From G963668605 sp963668605 (GTDB taxonomy: Bacteria; Acidobacteriota; Terriglobia; Bryobacterales; Bryobacteraceae): a DNA stretch of 64,000 nt. Position numbers and translations under genes: made by a program. Location: contig OY764903.1 in assembly GCA_963668605.1 (NCBI GenBank), forward strand, positions 2,914,001-2,978,000. The letters run 5' to 3'. Shown in pieces: positions 1 to 8,402 of this stretch; positions within the stretch are counted from its first letter, which is position 1; each line of letters begins with the position of its first letter. The notes below the pieces were generated by a model. The model was not told where the DNA came from and did not search any database. It saw only the letters and a program-made list of their open reading frames with translations.

Positions 1-695
1 TGACACTTACCCGCACATTCTTAAGCAACTATGGTACCAATAGACGCCACGCACGGGAAGCATCTAACATCGAGCGAATTCAAGCACTTAGCAAATCTCT
101 TCGGCTTACGCTCTGTATTTCCATAGAATACACTACGTGGAAGTGTAGCAATGTGCGCCAAAACGGACAGAGGGACCATGGCCGACTCGTTGTGCCGGAC
201 TGCTGTAGGGGCGCCAGAACAGATATAATCCGATACATTGCATGTTTTCTGTAATACATTGGAAAAAATAGACAAACAATGCGACATTCTCTCTGTTCTT
301 GTGAAGGCCTAGTCGGTTTGAGTACCCATTGATTCCTGTGGCGATATCAGGGTATGGTCTTCTGCCTTTCGCCCACAGCCCTGGGCCGACTACTGATCAG
401 CACCAACCCGGAACAGCGATCACCATCCTCCCGGAATCGCGGTCGCCTTGGCCGGGAATACGCAGCATGGGATTGGATGCAAGAAAGAGGTAGTGTAGCG
501 CAACGCGAGATCACAACAAGACCTTGACCGAATGGATGGTGGGCAACTAGCGCCAAGGCTCAGTGGGCCAACAATCTCACCATGTTACACTGGCAGGGAA
601 ACCGTCGGCGATACAGAAGGGCGCTATTTGTTGAGAGGTCTCCCCGGACACGCTCACGGCTTGTCATAATAACGACCTGTGGCGACTAGGAACGG
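1..695. other. Gene-poor left end
   Basis: No convincing gene is visible here. Base composition is lower in GC than in the rest of the window. The short open frames on either strand (one of 88 codons on the minus strand at 21-287) resemble no family I know and have only weak ribosome-binding sites. The stretch probably separates the acyltransferase gene from a polysaccharide cluster that continues to the left, but that is inference. Confidence 0.4.
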
Positions 696-1373
696 ATGGA
701 TAATGCGATGGCTAAAGTAGTAATCGTTGGCAATGGTCCGATGGCAGAACTGGTCTGTTCGTTTCTGACCCACGACTCTCAACATGAAGTCGTGGGATTT
801 GCAATCGACAGCGAGTTTATCGACCAGAAAGAGATTCTGGGCCTGCCTGTCACGGAATTCGAGCGAGTCCAGGAGGTTTACCCCCCAGATCGGTATGATA
901 TGTGCGTGGCCATCGCCTTTCGCCGGATGAATCGCATTCGGGCGCTCAAGTGTGCACAGGCCAGAGAGAAAGGCTATCGGCTCATCAGCTTTGTGTCGCC
1001 ACGGGCGAGTGTATCGCCGGACGCCACGATCGGCGAGAACTGTTTCATCATGGAACAGACGATCGTCCATCCTTTCGTCCACGTCGGAGACGACGTGATC
1101 ATATGGAGCGGGACACGACTTGGACACCGGACGGAGGTAGGAGACCACTGCTACTTTGCTTTCGACGTCGTTGTTTTGGGGTGCGTGAAAATCGGTCCCT
1201 ATTGCTTTTTTGGAGGGAATGCTACAATTCGCAACAAAATCACTATCGGTGCGGATTGCATCATAGGCGCCGGTGCATTGATTCTGGAGGACACCCCTGA
1301 GCGTGCCGTTTACAAGGGTGTGTCAGGACAACGGTTGTGTCGGGACAGCACGGATTTCCCGGACTTATTCTAA
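696..1373 (+). CDS. PglD/NeuD-like sugar O/N-acyltransferase
   Basis: This 225-residue protein has the two-part build of the PglD/NeuD family. An N-terminal Rossmann-like domain opens with VVIVGNGPMAELV, and a C-terminal left-handed beta-helix of hexapeptide repeats begins near residue 105 (ASVSPDATIGENCFI) and runs to the end. The family transfers acetyl groups from acetyl-CoA to nucleotide-linked or glycan sugars for surface polysaccharide or glycoprotein synthesis. An AGGAACGG stretch just before the first ATG favours 696; a second ATG at 708 (MAKVVIVG) is also possible. It faces the glycosyltransferase gene at 1405-2511, which supports a glycan-decorating role. The exact sugar cannot be told. 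Confidence 0.85.
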   Translation: MDNAMAKVVIVGNGPMAELVCSFLTHDSQHEVVGFAIDSEFIDQKEILGLPVTEFERVQEVYPPDRYDMCVAIAFRRMNRIRALKCAQAREKGYRLISFVSPRASVSPDATIGENCFIMEQTIVHPFVHVGDDVIIWSGTRLGHRTEVGDHCYFAFDVVVLGCVKIGPYCFFGGNATIRNKITIGADCIIGAGALILEDTPERAVYKGVSGQRLCRDSTDFPDLF

Positions 1374-1404
1374 AAACTCGCGTTGGTTTGGATGAGAGTG
1401 GAAG

Positions 1405-2511
1405 TCAACGGATTTCGACTCGATGGCAAGGGAGATCGCAGAACGACGACGCCCAGGCGACTCCTTCTTCAACGAGGTCCGGCTGTAACCAATATATTCC
1501 TGGTCCCGGAAACTCCGAGATGCGCAGGTACATGGTGGTGCTCTCGTTCGGACCTAGTCGGCATGGTAGATCAGTACGGCTGTGGTCCCACGCGTGGACT
1601 GTTCCGGCTCCGATGGGCTCTCGCAACCAATGATAGGACACCCGAACGTTTGCGCCATAGACACCGTGACTCGCCGGACGAAATACGCGTTGAGAGAGGT
1701 TTCGGATATTGAGCAGGATGTACGTTATCTGCCCAGCGTACAGGATCTCTGGGACATCAAGGATTTGGATCTCGCAGGTAACAGGAGAGGAAGACAGCTC
1801 GGCCGCTGTGCCGGACTGTCGTTTGGGAAGTTGGTAATCGACAGGTTTGGTTTCATATTCCTGCCCCTCGTGGAGATAAAATTCCCGAGCAGTGTATGGT
1901 CCGAAATCCTCGTAGAGCCGCACCTTATCTTCTCTCGCCTGGCGCGAATGCCAAAGCAGATCCCAGTGAAGAATCCATTCGTCAACAAGGCAGCGAGGCT
2001 CTCCGAGCACCCCGGTGGAACCGTGCAGGACTAGTTCAGGTTCAAGCTGCAAGATAGACGGGATGTTCCGGAAAAGGCGCAGTTGATGATCGGGATACCA
2101 GTGTTTATTGGAGATGAAACGATCTCCAGGTTCCACGACCCAGCGACGTGGTATTCGGTAATGGGTAGCGTAGCGGTCGGAGAGTATTTCAGAAACTCGC
2201 GCCTTGTCCTGCCATCCAGGCCCGAGTGTTTCGTCGTGGTCCAGCCGAAGAATCCAGTCGCCCCGACAGTGAGGGAAAGCGAACTCGTAAGCATGCACAT
2301 GGTATGGTTTGCCGTAGTCATGGAAACACCCATGCGGGACGCTGACTACCTCGTCGGCATACTGGCGGGCGACGGCAACTGATTCATCGGTCGTGGCATC
2401 GTCAATACCAACCACAATCTGATCTGCAACTTCTCGAAAACCTGGCAGAATTCGCTTGAGTTTGTCCTGCCCGTCGACCGTGTAGGTCAATATAGTCAGA
2501 GTAGGGTTCAT
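1405..2511 (-). CDS. Family 2 glycosyltransferase with C-terminal beta domain
   Basis: The 368-residue product begins with a GT-A fold: LTILTYTVDG, a nucleotide-sugar site around IDDATTDESV, and a metal-binding DxD-like motif in RLDHDETLG near residue 93. The first half resembles the glycosyltransferases that extend lipopolysaccharide cores (WaaE/KdtX type). Residues from about 245 to the end look like a beta-sandwich similar to the sugar-binding domain of some polysaccharide export proteins; that part is inference. The gene is convergent with the acyltransferase at 696-1373. The two probably belong to the same surface-glycan locus. Donor and acceptor are unknown. Confidence 0.8.
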   Translation of the reverse strand: MNPTLTILTYTVDGQDKLKRILPGFREVADQIVVGIDDATTDESVAVARQYADEVVSVPHGCFHDYGKPYHVHAYEFAFPHCRGDWILRLDHDETLGPGWQDKARVSEILSDRYATHYRIPRRWVVEPGDRFISNKHWYPDHQLRLFRNIPSILQLEPELVLHGSTGVLGEPRCLVDEWILHWDLLWHSRQAREDKVRLYEDFGPYTAREFYLHEGQEYETKPVDYQLPKRQSGTAAELSSSPVTCEIQILDVPEILYAGQITYILLNIRNLSQRVFRPASHGVYGANVRVSYHWLREPIGAGTVHAWDHSRTDLPCRLGPNESTTMYLRISEFPGPGIYWLQPDLVEEGVAWASSFCDLPCHRVEIR

Positions 2512-2551
2512 TGGCAGCCAGTGGGACGGAAAGGCGGGCGATTAGGCCAAA

Positions 2552-2592
2552 CAAAAAACAGCCGGACACCCTCGCTTTCAGGTGTCCGGCCG
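2552..2592 (-). terminator. Rho-independent terminator of the PEP-CTERM gene
   Basis: Read on the minus strand, a perfect 10-bp stem (GCCGGACACC pairing with GGTGTCCGGC, 2561-2590) with a 10-nt loop is followed by a run of six T (2553-2558). It lies about 45 bp downstream of the stop of the PEP-CTERM gene at 2635. Confidence 0.85.
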
Positions 2593-2634
2593 TTACGATA
2601 GCAAAACTCCAGCCTCTGGAAAGGAGTCGCGAGT

Positions 2635-3300
2635 CTAGCGCTGAGCGGCGCGGCGTCTCCGCAAGAACGCCAGTGCCGCGAGTCCAGGAACAAGCAACAA
2701 GCCCGTGGCGGGTTCCGGCACGTTATCGGTGAAGATCCGGAAGTCATCTGAATCGTTCATCGGGTTCAGCACGAAACTGACGGTGCGGCGGTCGGCCGAG
2801 ATAGTCACGGAATCTCCCACGACGCCGGGGTTAAGGCCAAAATTCGAAACTGAAGTGTTGTAGACCGTTCCAGCAGACCCTAGCGGATTACTCGCAATCA
2901 GGGACGCGTCCATCCAGGCGAGGCCCAGGACAGCCGTGTCGAACGTCACACTCCCGCTAAACTGGAGAGGGGTCACGCGACTGCTCCCAACTGGATCAAT
3001 ATGAAAATAGTACGAATTCACAACGATCCCAGGCGAAGCCGTTCCCGGCGTGCAGCAACTGCTGATCGTGTAAGTGCCGGGCAGCGTAACGTCCATGCCG
3101 AGCGGCGCCAACAGTACATAGTTGGTTCTTTCGGCCCAAGCGTTCGTAGCCGTGTCGCTTTCCAGCCCCACATTCTGTACCGTACTTGGCGGCGGCATTA
3201 TCGCGACTACCGAACCACTCCAACTGATGGGTGCCCCGTAAAGCGGCAGAACCGCAGAAACCATCAAAAACGCACCCAGCACTCTCAAAGAACTTTTCAT
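2635..3300 (-). CDS. PEP-CTERM sorting-domain secreted protein
   Basis: The 221-residue protein has a Sec signal peptide (MKSSLRVLGAFLMVSAVLPL, cleavage near the following YGA) and ends with a classic exosortase sorting signal: the VPEPATG motif, a hydrophobic helix and the basic tail RRRRAAQR. Such proteins are exported, processed by EpsH-type exosortase and thought to be attached to or released into the extracellular polysaccharide. The central region is rich in Ser, Thr and Val and matches nothing I recognise. A strong GGAGGAGGAAGAG ribosome site precedes the ATG. No exosortase gene is in this window. The nearby glycan genes fit the usual link between PEP-CTERM proteins and EPS. Confidence 0.85.
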   Translation of the reverse strand: MKSSLRVLGAFLMVSAVLPLYGAPISWSGSVVAIMPPPSTVQNVGLESDTATNAWAERTNYVLLAPLGMDVTLPGTYTISSCCTPGTASPGIVVNSYYFHIDPVGSSRVTPLQFSGSVTFDTAVLGLAWMDASLIASNPLGSAGTVYNTSVSNFGLNPGVVGDSVTISADRRTVSFVLNPMNDSDDFRIFTDNVPEPATGLLLVPGLAALAFLRRRRAAQR

Positions 3301-3687
3301 TGTCTCTTCCTCCTCCGATATTGAGCCTCATCGCCAATTATCAAATGGTCCTTCGGCTCGAAGATGACTACCCGGCTCCCTGCACAATATCACACAATTA
3401 TGCTTTATGTAGTATGCCAGAGAAGTTTGGCGCTTACAAGCACTATTTCTTCTGGGGGTTAAGGTCGGAGGAGCCTAATCCACGCACCAAGCCACAGCGA
3501 GAGCAAATTGGTCTGGATCTGGCGGTTGGGGTATCCCTGAGAATTCCGATTCGAATTAAATCTGGTTGTCCCCGCAGAGAGATTCGGCTCGCGACCCGGC
3601 GACGACGGTGGTAGCTACCCACCAGTCGCCTGGATTCCGGAGCAGCCAGATCAGAACGGCCCTCCAGTCGTTATGGCTGCCGGACCG
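3301..3687. other. Intergenic region without a recognised gene
   Basis: This stretch holds the leader and presumably the promoter of the PEP-CTERM gene and the end of the HEAT-repeat gene. An AT-richer patch at about 3385-3415 may hold the promoter, but I cannot name convincing -35 and -10 boxes. I see no RNA gene. Confidence 0.3.
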
Positions 3688-4530
3688 CTATCCGCCAATT
3701 AACTTCCGCAGCCCGTCTTGCAGTTCCTCCGCAGACGCAATCCTCGCCAAGCCAAGCGCTCCTGCCGCGGCATCCTCATCACCTTGCACCCAACGCCCTG
3801 ATTCCAGTCGCTTCAGCAGACTCTGCAGAGCAGAAGAGTCCTTACGTCGTGCCAGACCCCAGATGGCTTCATCCCGAACCGCTTCAAATGAGTCGTCCAG
3901 TCGTTTGCGAAGAGCCTCCCGGACATCCGGGCCGTCCGCATCGCTGAGTGATCCTAAACCGAACGTGGCCCAGTTGCGGACCTCATCAACATGGTCCTCC
4001 ATAAGTTGGATAAGGGTCTGCCGTACCTCATCCCCGGAGCCGCTTCCCATTCCGAAGGCGACAGCGTGTCTGACGTCCGGGTCCGCGTGGCGCCTGATTC
4101 CAATCAGGGCCGAGATAGCTCTGTCGTCGCTTAAGTGCGCTAACGCCCAGACTGCGGAGCGAACCACCAACAGGCTCTCATCGGCCAGACGCACGATGGC
4201 CATCGACACACACTCATCGACATAGGGGCGCTCTGAATCCGGCTTGCCTGCACCAAGTTGGGCCAATACATCAAGGCCCCGCGCACGAGCCTTGGGATCA
4301 TCCGAGCGACAGTACTTCATGGCCAAGTCGAGAACCGCCGGCGTTGCCCTCCGCCTGAGAGAAGCCACGGCATCCCATGCGGCCTCGTCATCATAGCCGC
4401 CTTGAAGTGTCGCTTCAAATAGATCCGGTAAAGTCCTAATATTGCTGGTTTTGCCACTGCCAAGCGCTTGCTGGGCCGGCCAAATCACCTCGGGCGCTGC
4501 GCGTTTGTTCCGACGCTCGAACTCAGTCAT
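3688..4530 (-). CDS. HEAT-repeat protein
   Basis: The 280-residue protein is mostly helical and built from about six HEAT/PBS-lyase-type repeats between residues 50 and 260, each with the D-x-x-V-R signature (PDVRHAVAFGMG, DEVRNWATFGLG, EAVRDEAIWGLA). HEAT repeats form a curved scaffold for protein binding, so no enzyme activity is implied. I chose the start at 4530 (MTEFERRN) because GAGGTACG lies just before it; an in-frame extension to 4584 lacks this. It is divergent from the histidine phosphatase gene across an AT-rich gap. Its function is unknown. Confidence 0.75.
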   Translation of the reverse strand: MTEFERRNKRAAPEVIWPAQQALGSGKTSNIRTLPDLFEATLQGGYDDEAAWDAVASLRRRATPAVLDLAMKYCRSDDPKARARGLDVLAQLGAGKPDSERPYVDECVSMAIVRLADESLLVVRSAVWALAHLSDDRAISALIGIRRHADPDVRHAVAFGMGSGSGDEVRQTLIQLMEDHVDEVRNWATFGLGSLSDADGPDVREALRKRLDDSFEAVRDEAIWGLARRKDSSALQSLLKRLESGRWVQGDEDAAAGALGLARIASAEELQDGLRKLIGG

Positions 4531-4648
4531 AGTCGTACCTCTATTTTGACTCAGATGACGGGTCCCGTGCGAGCCAGACTGCATCCCGCCAATCTTCGGC
4601 TACGCCTGCCGCGCCGCTCCGGAATCCATCTCCCAAAGAGGACAAAAG

Positions 4649-4698
4649 TGATGTAATCCAACACATCATATATTTCTTTCAATAATATAACAATATTA
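4649..4698. promoter_or_regulatory. AT-rich divergent promoter region with two inverted repeats
   Basis: Between the divergent HEAT-repeat and histidine phosphatase genes lies an AT-rich patch with two small dyads: TGATGT (4649-4654) with ACATCA (4663-4668), and TAATAT (4683-4688) with ATATTA (4693-4698). They may be operators or part of the divergent promoters. No protein can be assigned to them. Confidence 0.3.
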
Positions 4699-4750
4699 CG
4701 CATATACGCACACAACTCGTCGCTCTCCATTTCGTGGTAGACTAACTTGT

Positions 4751-5467
4751 TTGAGCACGCTTTACTTCCTGCGCCATGGCCAAGCAGGCCCGCGCGACGA
4801 TTACGACAACCTCTCCGGTAAGGGGCGCCGGCAAGCACGCGCGCTTGGAGAATACCTAGTCTCGCAGCGCGTGTCCTTCACGCGCGTAATCGCAGGTGGA
4901 TTGCGCCGCCAGCAGGCTACGTTGGCCGAGGTGCGCCACGCCTACGACGAGGCAGGAGTCCCGTTTCCGGAAGCCGAGTCGGAGCATGACTGGGACGAGT
5001 TCGATCTTGACTCCGTCAATCGCGCCTTCGCCCCGCTGATTTCCGCGTGCGATGAAGAGTTCCGCAGGCAATGGGACGAACTCCAGAGGGCCTCGCAGGC
5101 CGCCGATTCCCCGCTCCACCGCGAGTGGCTGCCCTGTGACAGCAGGATTGTTGAGGCCTGGATTGAGAATCACTACGAGTTCGGCGGCGAATCCTGGCAG
5201 GCTTTTCAGGAGCGCATCGGGGACGCCTTCGCCCGCCTGATGGAGGACGACGCCGATTCGAACGTGGCCATCTTCACCTCGGCAACGCCGGTCGCGCTAG
5301 TGCTGAGCGCCACGTTGGGCTTCGACGCGCGCCGCGCGCTGCGACTCGCCGGAACGTCCTACAACTCCAGTATCTCGGTCGTCGACGTGAAGCGAGCCGT
5401 GCCGTACTTGGTCAGCTTCAATGCCACGCCGCACCTTACTGATCCGGACCTTCGCACCCTCCGTTAG
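4751..5467 (+). CDS. Histidine phosphatase family protein (SixA/phosphoglycerate mutase-like)
   Basis: The protein (238 residues) opens with STLYFLRHGQAG, which contains the RHG motif whose histidine is phosphorylated in this superfamily; LSGKGRRQARALG follows as the usual second conserved stretch. Family members remove phosphate from phosphohistidine proteins or small phosphoesters. The product is longer than SixA (about 160 residues), so the substrate is uncertain. Translation seems to begin at TTG (4751), since the conserved strand starts three residues later. No strong ribosome site is visible. Confidence 0.75.
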   Translation: MSTLYFLRHGQAGPRDDYDNLSGKGRRQARALGEYLVSQRVSFTRVIAGGLRRQQATLAEVRHAYDEAGVPFPEAESEHDWDEFDLDSVNRAFAPLISACDEEFRRQWDELQRASQAADSPLHREWLPCDSRIVEAWIENHYEFGGESWQAFQERIGDAFARLMEDDADSNVAIFTSATPVALVLSATLGFDARRALRLAGTSYNSSISVVDVKRAVPYLVSFNATPHLTDPDLRTLR

Positions 5468-5576
5468 AAAAGGCCGCCGTTTCAATATGGTACGGGTGGA
5501 TAGTACGAGCGAACTAATTTTCTGGCGCTCCCTACAGGATTCACCCTAATCTGCCGATAGCTTATGCAGGATAGGA

Positions 5577-8402
5577 ATGAACCCCTTTCGCACAGGCAAA
5601 CTAGCTGCGCAAATGGCCGCGTGGGCTACGCCCCACGTCCAGGAATGGCTGAAAGACTCGCGCCAGACACCGGACGAGGGTGAGCGCCAACTCCTGGCCG
5701 GCAACTACGAAGAAGCCGAAAAGCTCCTAACTTCCGCGGCAGCGGAAGCCGAGCAGCGCCGTGTGCCCGGAAAGCGCAAGTCGCGCATCCTGGTGCATCT
5801 GACGACGGCCCTGTCGAAACAGGGAAAATTCACCGAGGCGTGGGCTACGCTGGGGCGCGCCGCCGAGGCGCTCGATGCGGCTACCGTCCAGCCCTGCGCC
5901 GAGCGAGTGCTACTTCTGAGTGTGCGCGGTCAACTCAGTCTCGAAACGGGTGACACCCCGGCGGCCCTAGTTCTGCTGCGGGAAGCCCTGGAGATGGAGG
6001 AGCGGCTCGACCCGCCAACTCCGGCCAGGATCGCCGAACGCTGTCATCAACTGGGGGAAGCCTACCGGCGCCAAGTGCAGTACCCGAGCGCCCGGAGCCT
6101 GTTCGAGCGGGCTCTAGAGATCGTTGAAAAGATTCACGGCCCCGTTGACGATACCGTCGGCCGGCAGCTCAGCGATCTGGGAAGATTCCTGCACGAGATG
6201 GGTGAGCACGAGGTCGCGATCAAACGCTTCGACCGCGCGCTCGAAATCCATCAAAAGACGCGCGGGACCGACTCCAACGAAGTCGCTGAAGATTATGAGG
6301 GGCTCGCAATCGCATGGCGCTCCGCTGGCGATCTCGAAAAATCGGTCAGTTACTACCAGAAGGCGCTCTATCTGCGCGAACGCCAACTCGGCGGCAGCTC
6401 AGCCGAACTCGCCGCACTGATGGTCAACCTCGCCGAGATCTATAAGGATTGGGGCCGTTACGCCCCGGCTGTCGAACTGCTCCAGCAGGCGATTAGCAAA
6501 TTCGAGCTCAAGCCTGACACGCGGCTTGCGCAGACACTCGAGAACCTCGGCGGAATTTACGACCGCAGCGGGCGCTATGCAGAGGCCGCCACATGCCTGA
6601 CTCGCGCACGCGGCGTCTGGCAACAGACGCCCGGCGACCACTCGGCTGAGATCCAGGCGAACCTGGTACGCATTTCGAGCGCGATGGACAATCTGCGGCC
6701 GGAAGAGAGGGACGCCCTGTGCGACAAGGTGAATGCCAGCCACGGGCGGATGGCCGGCCTGCCATCGCAAAGCGAGGCCGAAAGCTCCGTCTTTGTGGAA
6801 CGCACCAGTGCGGGGCCGCATGAGGGCTCGGAGCGCGCTCTGCCGTTTGGCATGGATGCTTCGAAATTGCCGCACATCGTTCGCACGCCGCAACAATACG
6901 AGGCGCCGCCGATGCCGGCTTGCCCGCCAGTGCAGATTGAGCCGGTACAGATGAATATGGTGACGCCGGTTGGCCGGCCGATTGCCAATCCACCGCAGAT
7001 GTTCGGCGCTGGGCTGCCAAATTACGGGCCGATCCAACTGACGTTCATCGCGCCGGAGAATCCGCCGATGGCGTACGCTGCCGAACCGGAAGACGACGAA
7101 CTCACGGTCGCGGCGAAACTCCCCGTTCCCCCGCCCTCCGGCCTGAAGTCTCTCCCCGTAGCAGCGATATCGATGCCGGTCCTGCGCGTGGCGGCGCCAC
7201 CCGAGCCGTTCCGGCGTAGAGGAGTCCGCCTACGCCGCCGTCCCCGCACTCTCAGCGCGGAACTGAGACTGGTGGGTACAGGCCTACAACCGACCAAAAT
7301 TCTGCCGCCGCTCGCTCCAGGGGACGAACAACCGCGGCATACGTGTGCGCCTTGCGCACCGGTAGTGACCGCGCCCGCGATCCCTTTGCGGTCGCGCTCC
7401 CTGATGGCGGTGAACCTATCGTCAGCCCCGGAACTCGAAATGCAGGTTGCACCGGAAACTCCCGTCGACACTCCATTCCCAACGCGGCACGGATTCCCGA
7501 CGGAGGCTTCGTTCGCTCCCGGCGCTCTCGCGGCCCCAATATCGAGGCTCTCCCTGATGGCGCTGAACCTGCCGTCCGCGCTGGAACTCGCGATGCAGGT
7601 TGCACCGGAAACTCTCGTCGACACTCCATTCCCAACGCGGCACGGATTCCCGACGGAGGCTTCGTTTGCTCCCGGCGCTCTCGCGGCCCCAATATCGAAG
7701 CTCTCCCTGATGGCGCTAAACCTGCCTTCCGCGCCAGAACTCGAGATACAGGTTGCACCGGAAACCCCTGTAGACGCTCCATTCCCGACCCGGCACGGAT
7801 TCCCGACGGAGGCTTCGTTCGCTCCCGGCGCTCTCGCGGCCCCAATATCGAGGCTCTCCCTGATGGCGCTGAACCTGCCGTCTGCGCTGGAACTCGCGAT
7901 ACAGGTTGCACTGGAAACCCCCGTAGACGCTCCATACCCGTGGCGGTACGGCTGCCCGACTGAGGCTACGTTTGCTTCCGGCGCTCTCACGGCCCCAATA
8001 TCGGGGCTCTCCGTGATAGCGGTGGACCCACCGTCCGCGCTGGAACTCGCGATGCAACTTCCACCGGAACCCCCCGTAGACGCTCCATGCCCGACGCGGT
8101 ACGGATTTCCAACGGGAGCTCCATTTGCTCCCGGCGCTCTCGCGATCCCAATATCGCGGCTCTCCCTGATGGCGGTGAACGCGCCGTCCGCGCTGAAACT
8201 CGCGATGCAGCTCGGAACGGAGAGGGCAGCCGACACACCATTCCAAGAGTGGAGCGGTTTCCCACCGTTGGCTGCGTTTGCCTCCGGCACTCCCTCAGCC
8301 CCAGTGTCGGGTCTACGTTTGATCGCACCGGAGGCGCCCGCGGAAAGCGGGCTTACAGACTTGGGCGATCTGTCGTTCGACTTTCTTGCTTTCGGGAATT
8401 GA
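5577..8402 (+). CDS. TPR protein with tandem C-terminal 51-residue repeats
   Basis: This is a 941-residue protein. Residues about 45-370 are tetratricopeptide repeats of the kinesin-light-chain type (for example YPSARSLFERALEIVEKIHG, EVAIKRFDRALEIHQKT), which form a protein-binding superhelix. Residues about 430-600 are proline-rich. From residue 608 to near the end, a 51-residue unit (SLMALNLPSALELAMQVAPE and on) repeats six times plus a partial seventh, encoded by 153-bp DNA repeats. No signal peptide or membrane helix is evident, so it is probably cytoplasmic. The start has AGGATAGGA upstream. The 3' end overlaps the convergent protease gene by 50 bp. Its function is unknown. Confidence 0.75.
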   Translation: MNPFRTGKLAAQMAAWATPHVQEWLKDSRQTPDEGERQLLAGNYEEAEKLLTSAAAEAEQRRVPGKRKSRILVHLTTALSKQGKFTEAWATLGRAAEALDAATVQPCAERVLLLSVRGQLSLETGDTPAALVLLREALEMEERLDPPTPARIAERCHQLGEAYRRQVQYPSARSLFERALEIVEKIHGPVDDTVGRQLSDLGRFLHEMGEHEVAIKRFDRALEIHQKTRGTDSNEVAEDYEGLAIAWRSAGDLEKSVSYYQKALYLRERQLGGSSAELAALMVNLAEIYKDWGRYAPAVELLQQAISKFELKPDTRLAQTLENLGGIYDRSGRYAEAATCLTRARGVWQQTPGDHSAEIQANLVRISSAMDNLRPEERDALCDKVNASHGRMAGLPSQSEAESSVFVERTSAGPHEGSERALPFGMDASKLPHIVRTPQQYEAPPMPACPPVQIEPVQMNMVTPVGRPIANPPQMFGAGLPNYGPIQLTFIAPENPPMAYAAEPEDDELTVAAKLPVPPPSGLKSLPVAAISMPVLRVAAPPEPFRRRGVRLRRRPRTLSAELRLVGTGLQPTKILPPLAPGDEQPRHTCAPCAPVVTAPAIPLRSRSLMAVNLSSAPELEMQVAPETPVDTPFPTRHGFPTEASFAPGALAAPISRLSLMALNLPSALELAMQVAPETLVDTPFPTRHGFPTEASFAPGALAAPISKLSLMALNLPSAPELEIQVAPETPVDAPFPTRHGFPTEASFAPGALAAPISRLSLMALNLPSALELAIQVALETPVDAPYPWRYGCPTEATFASGALTAPISGLSVIAVDPPSALELAMQLPPEPPVDAPCPTRYGFPTGAPFAPGALAIPISRLSLMAVNAPSALKLAMQLGTERAADTPFQEWSGFPPLAAFASGTPSAPVSGLRLIAPEAPAESGLTDLGDLSFDFLAFGN
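7398..8330 (+). repeat. Six to seven 153-bp tandem repeats inside the TPR gene
   Basis: The marker CTGATGGCG (or a close variant) recurs at 7401, 7554, 7707, 7860, 8013, 8166 and 8319, exactly 153 bp apart. The first four units are nearly identical at DNA level; the last ones have diverged more. The period is a multiple of three, so the reading frame is kept and unit number can change without a frameshift. Confidence 0.95.

Noticed and set aside
21..287. 88-codon minus-strand frame at the left edge
   Set aside because: Weak ribosome site, unusual composition and no recognisable family; may be chance.
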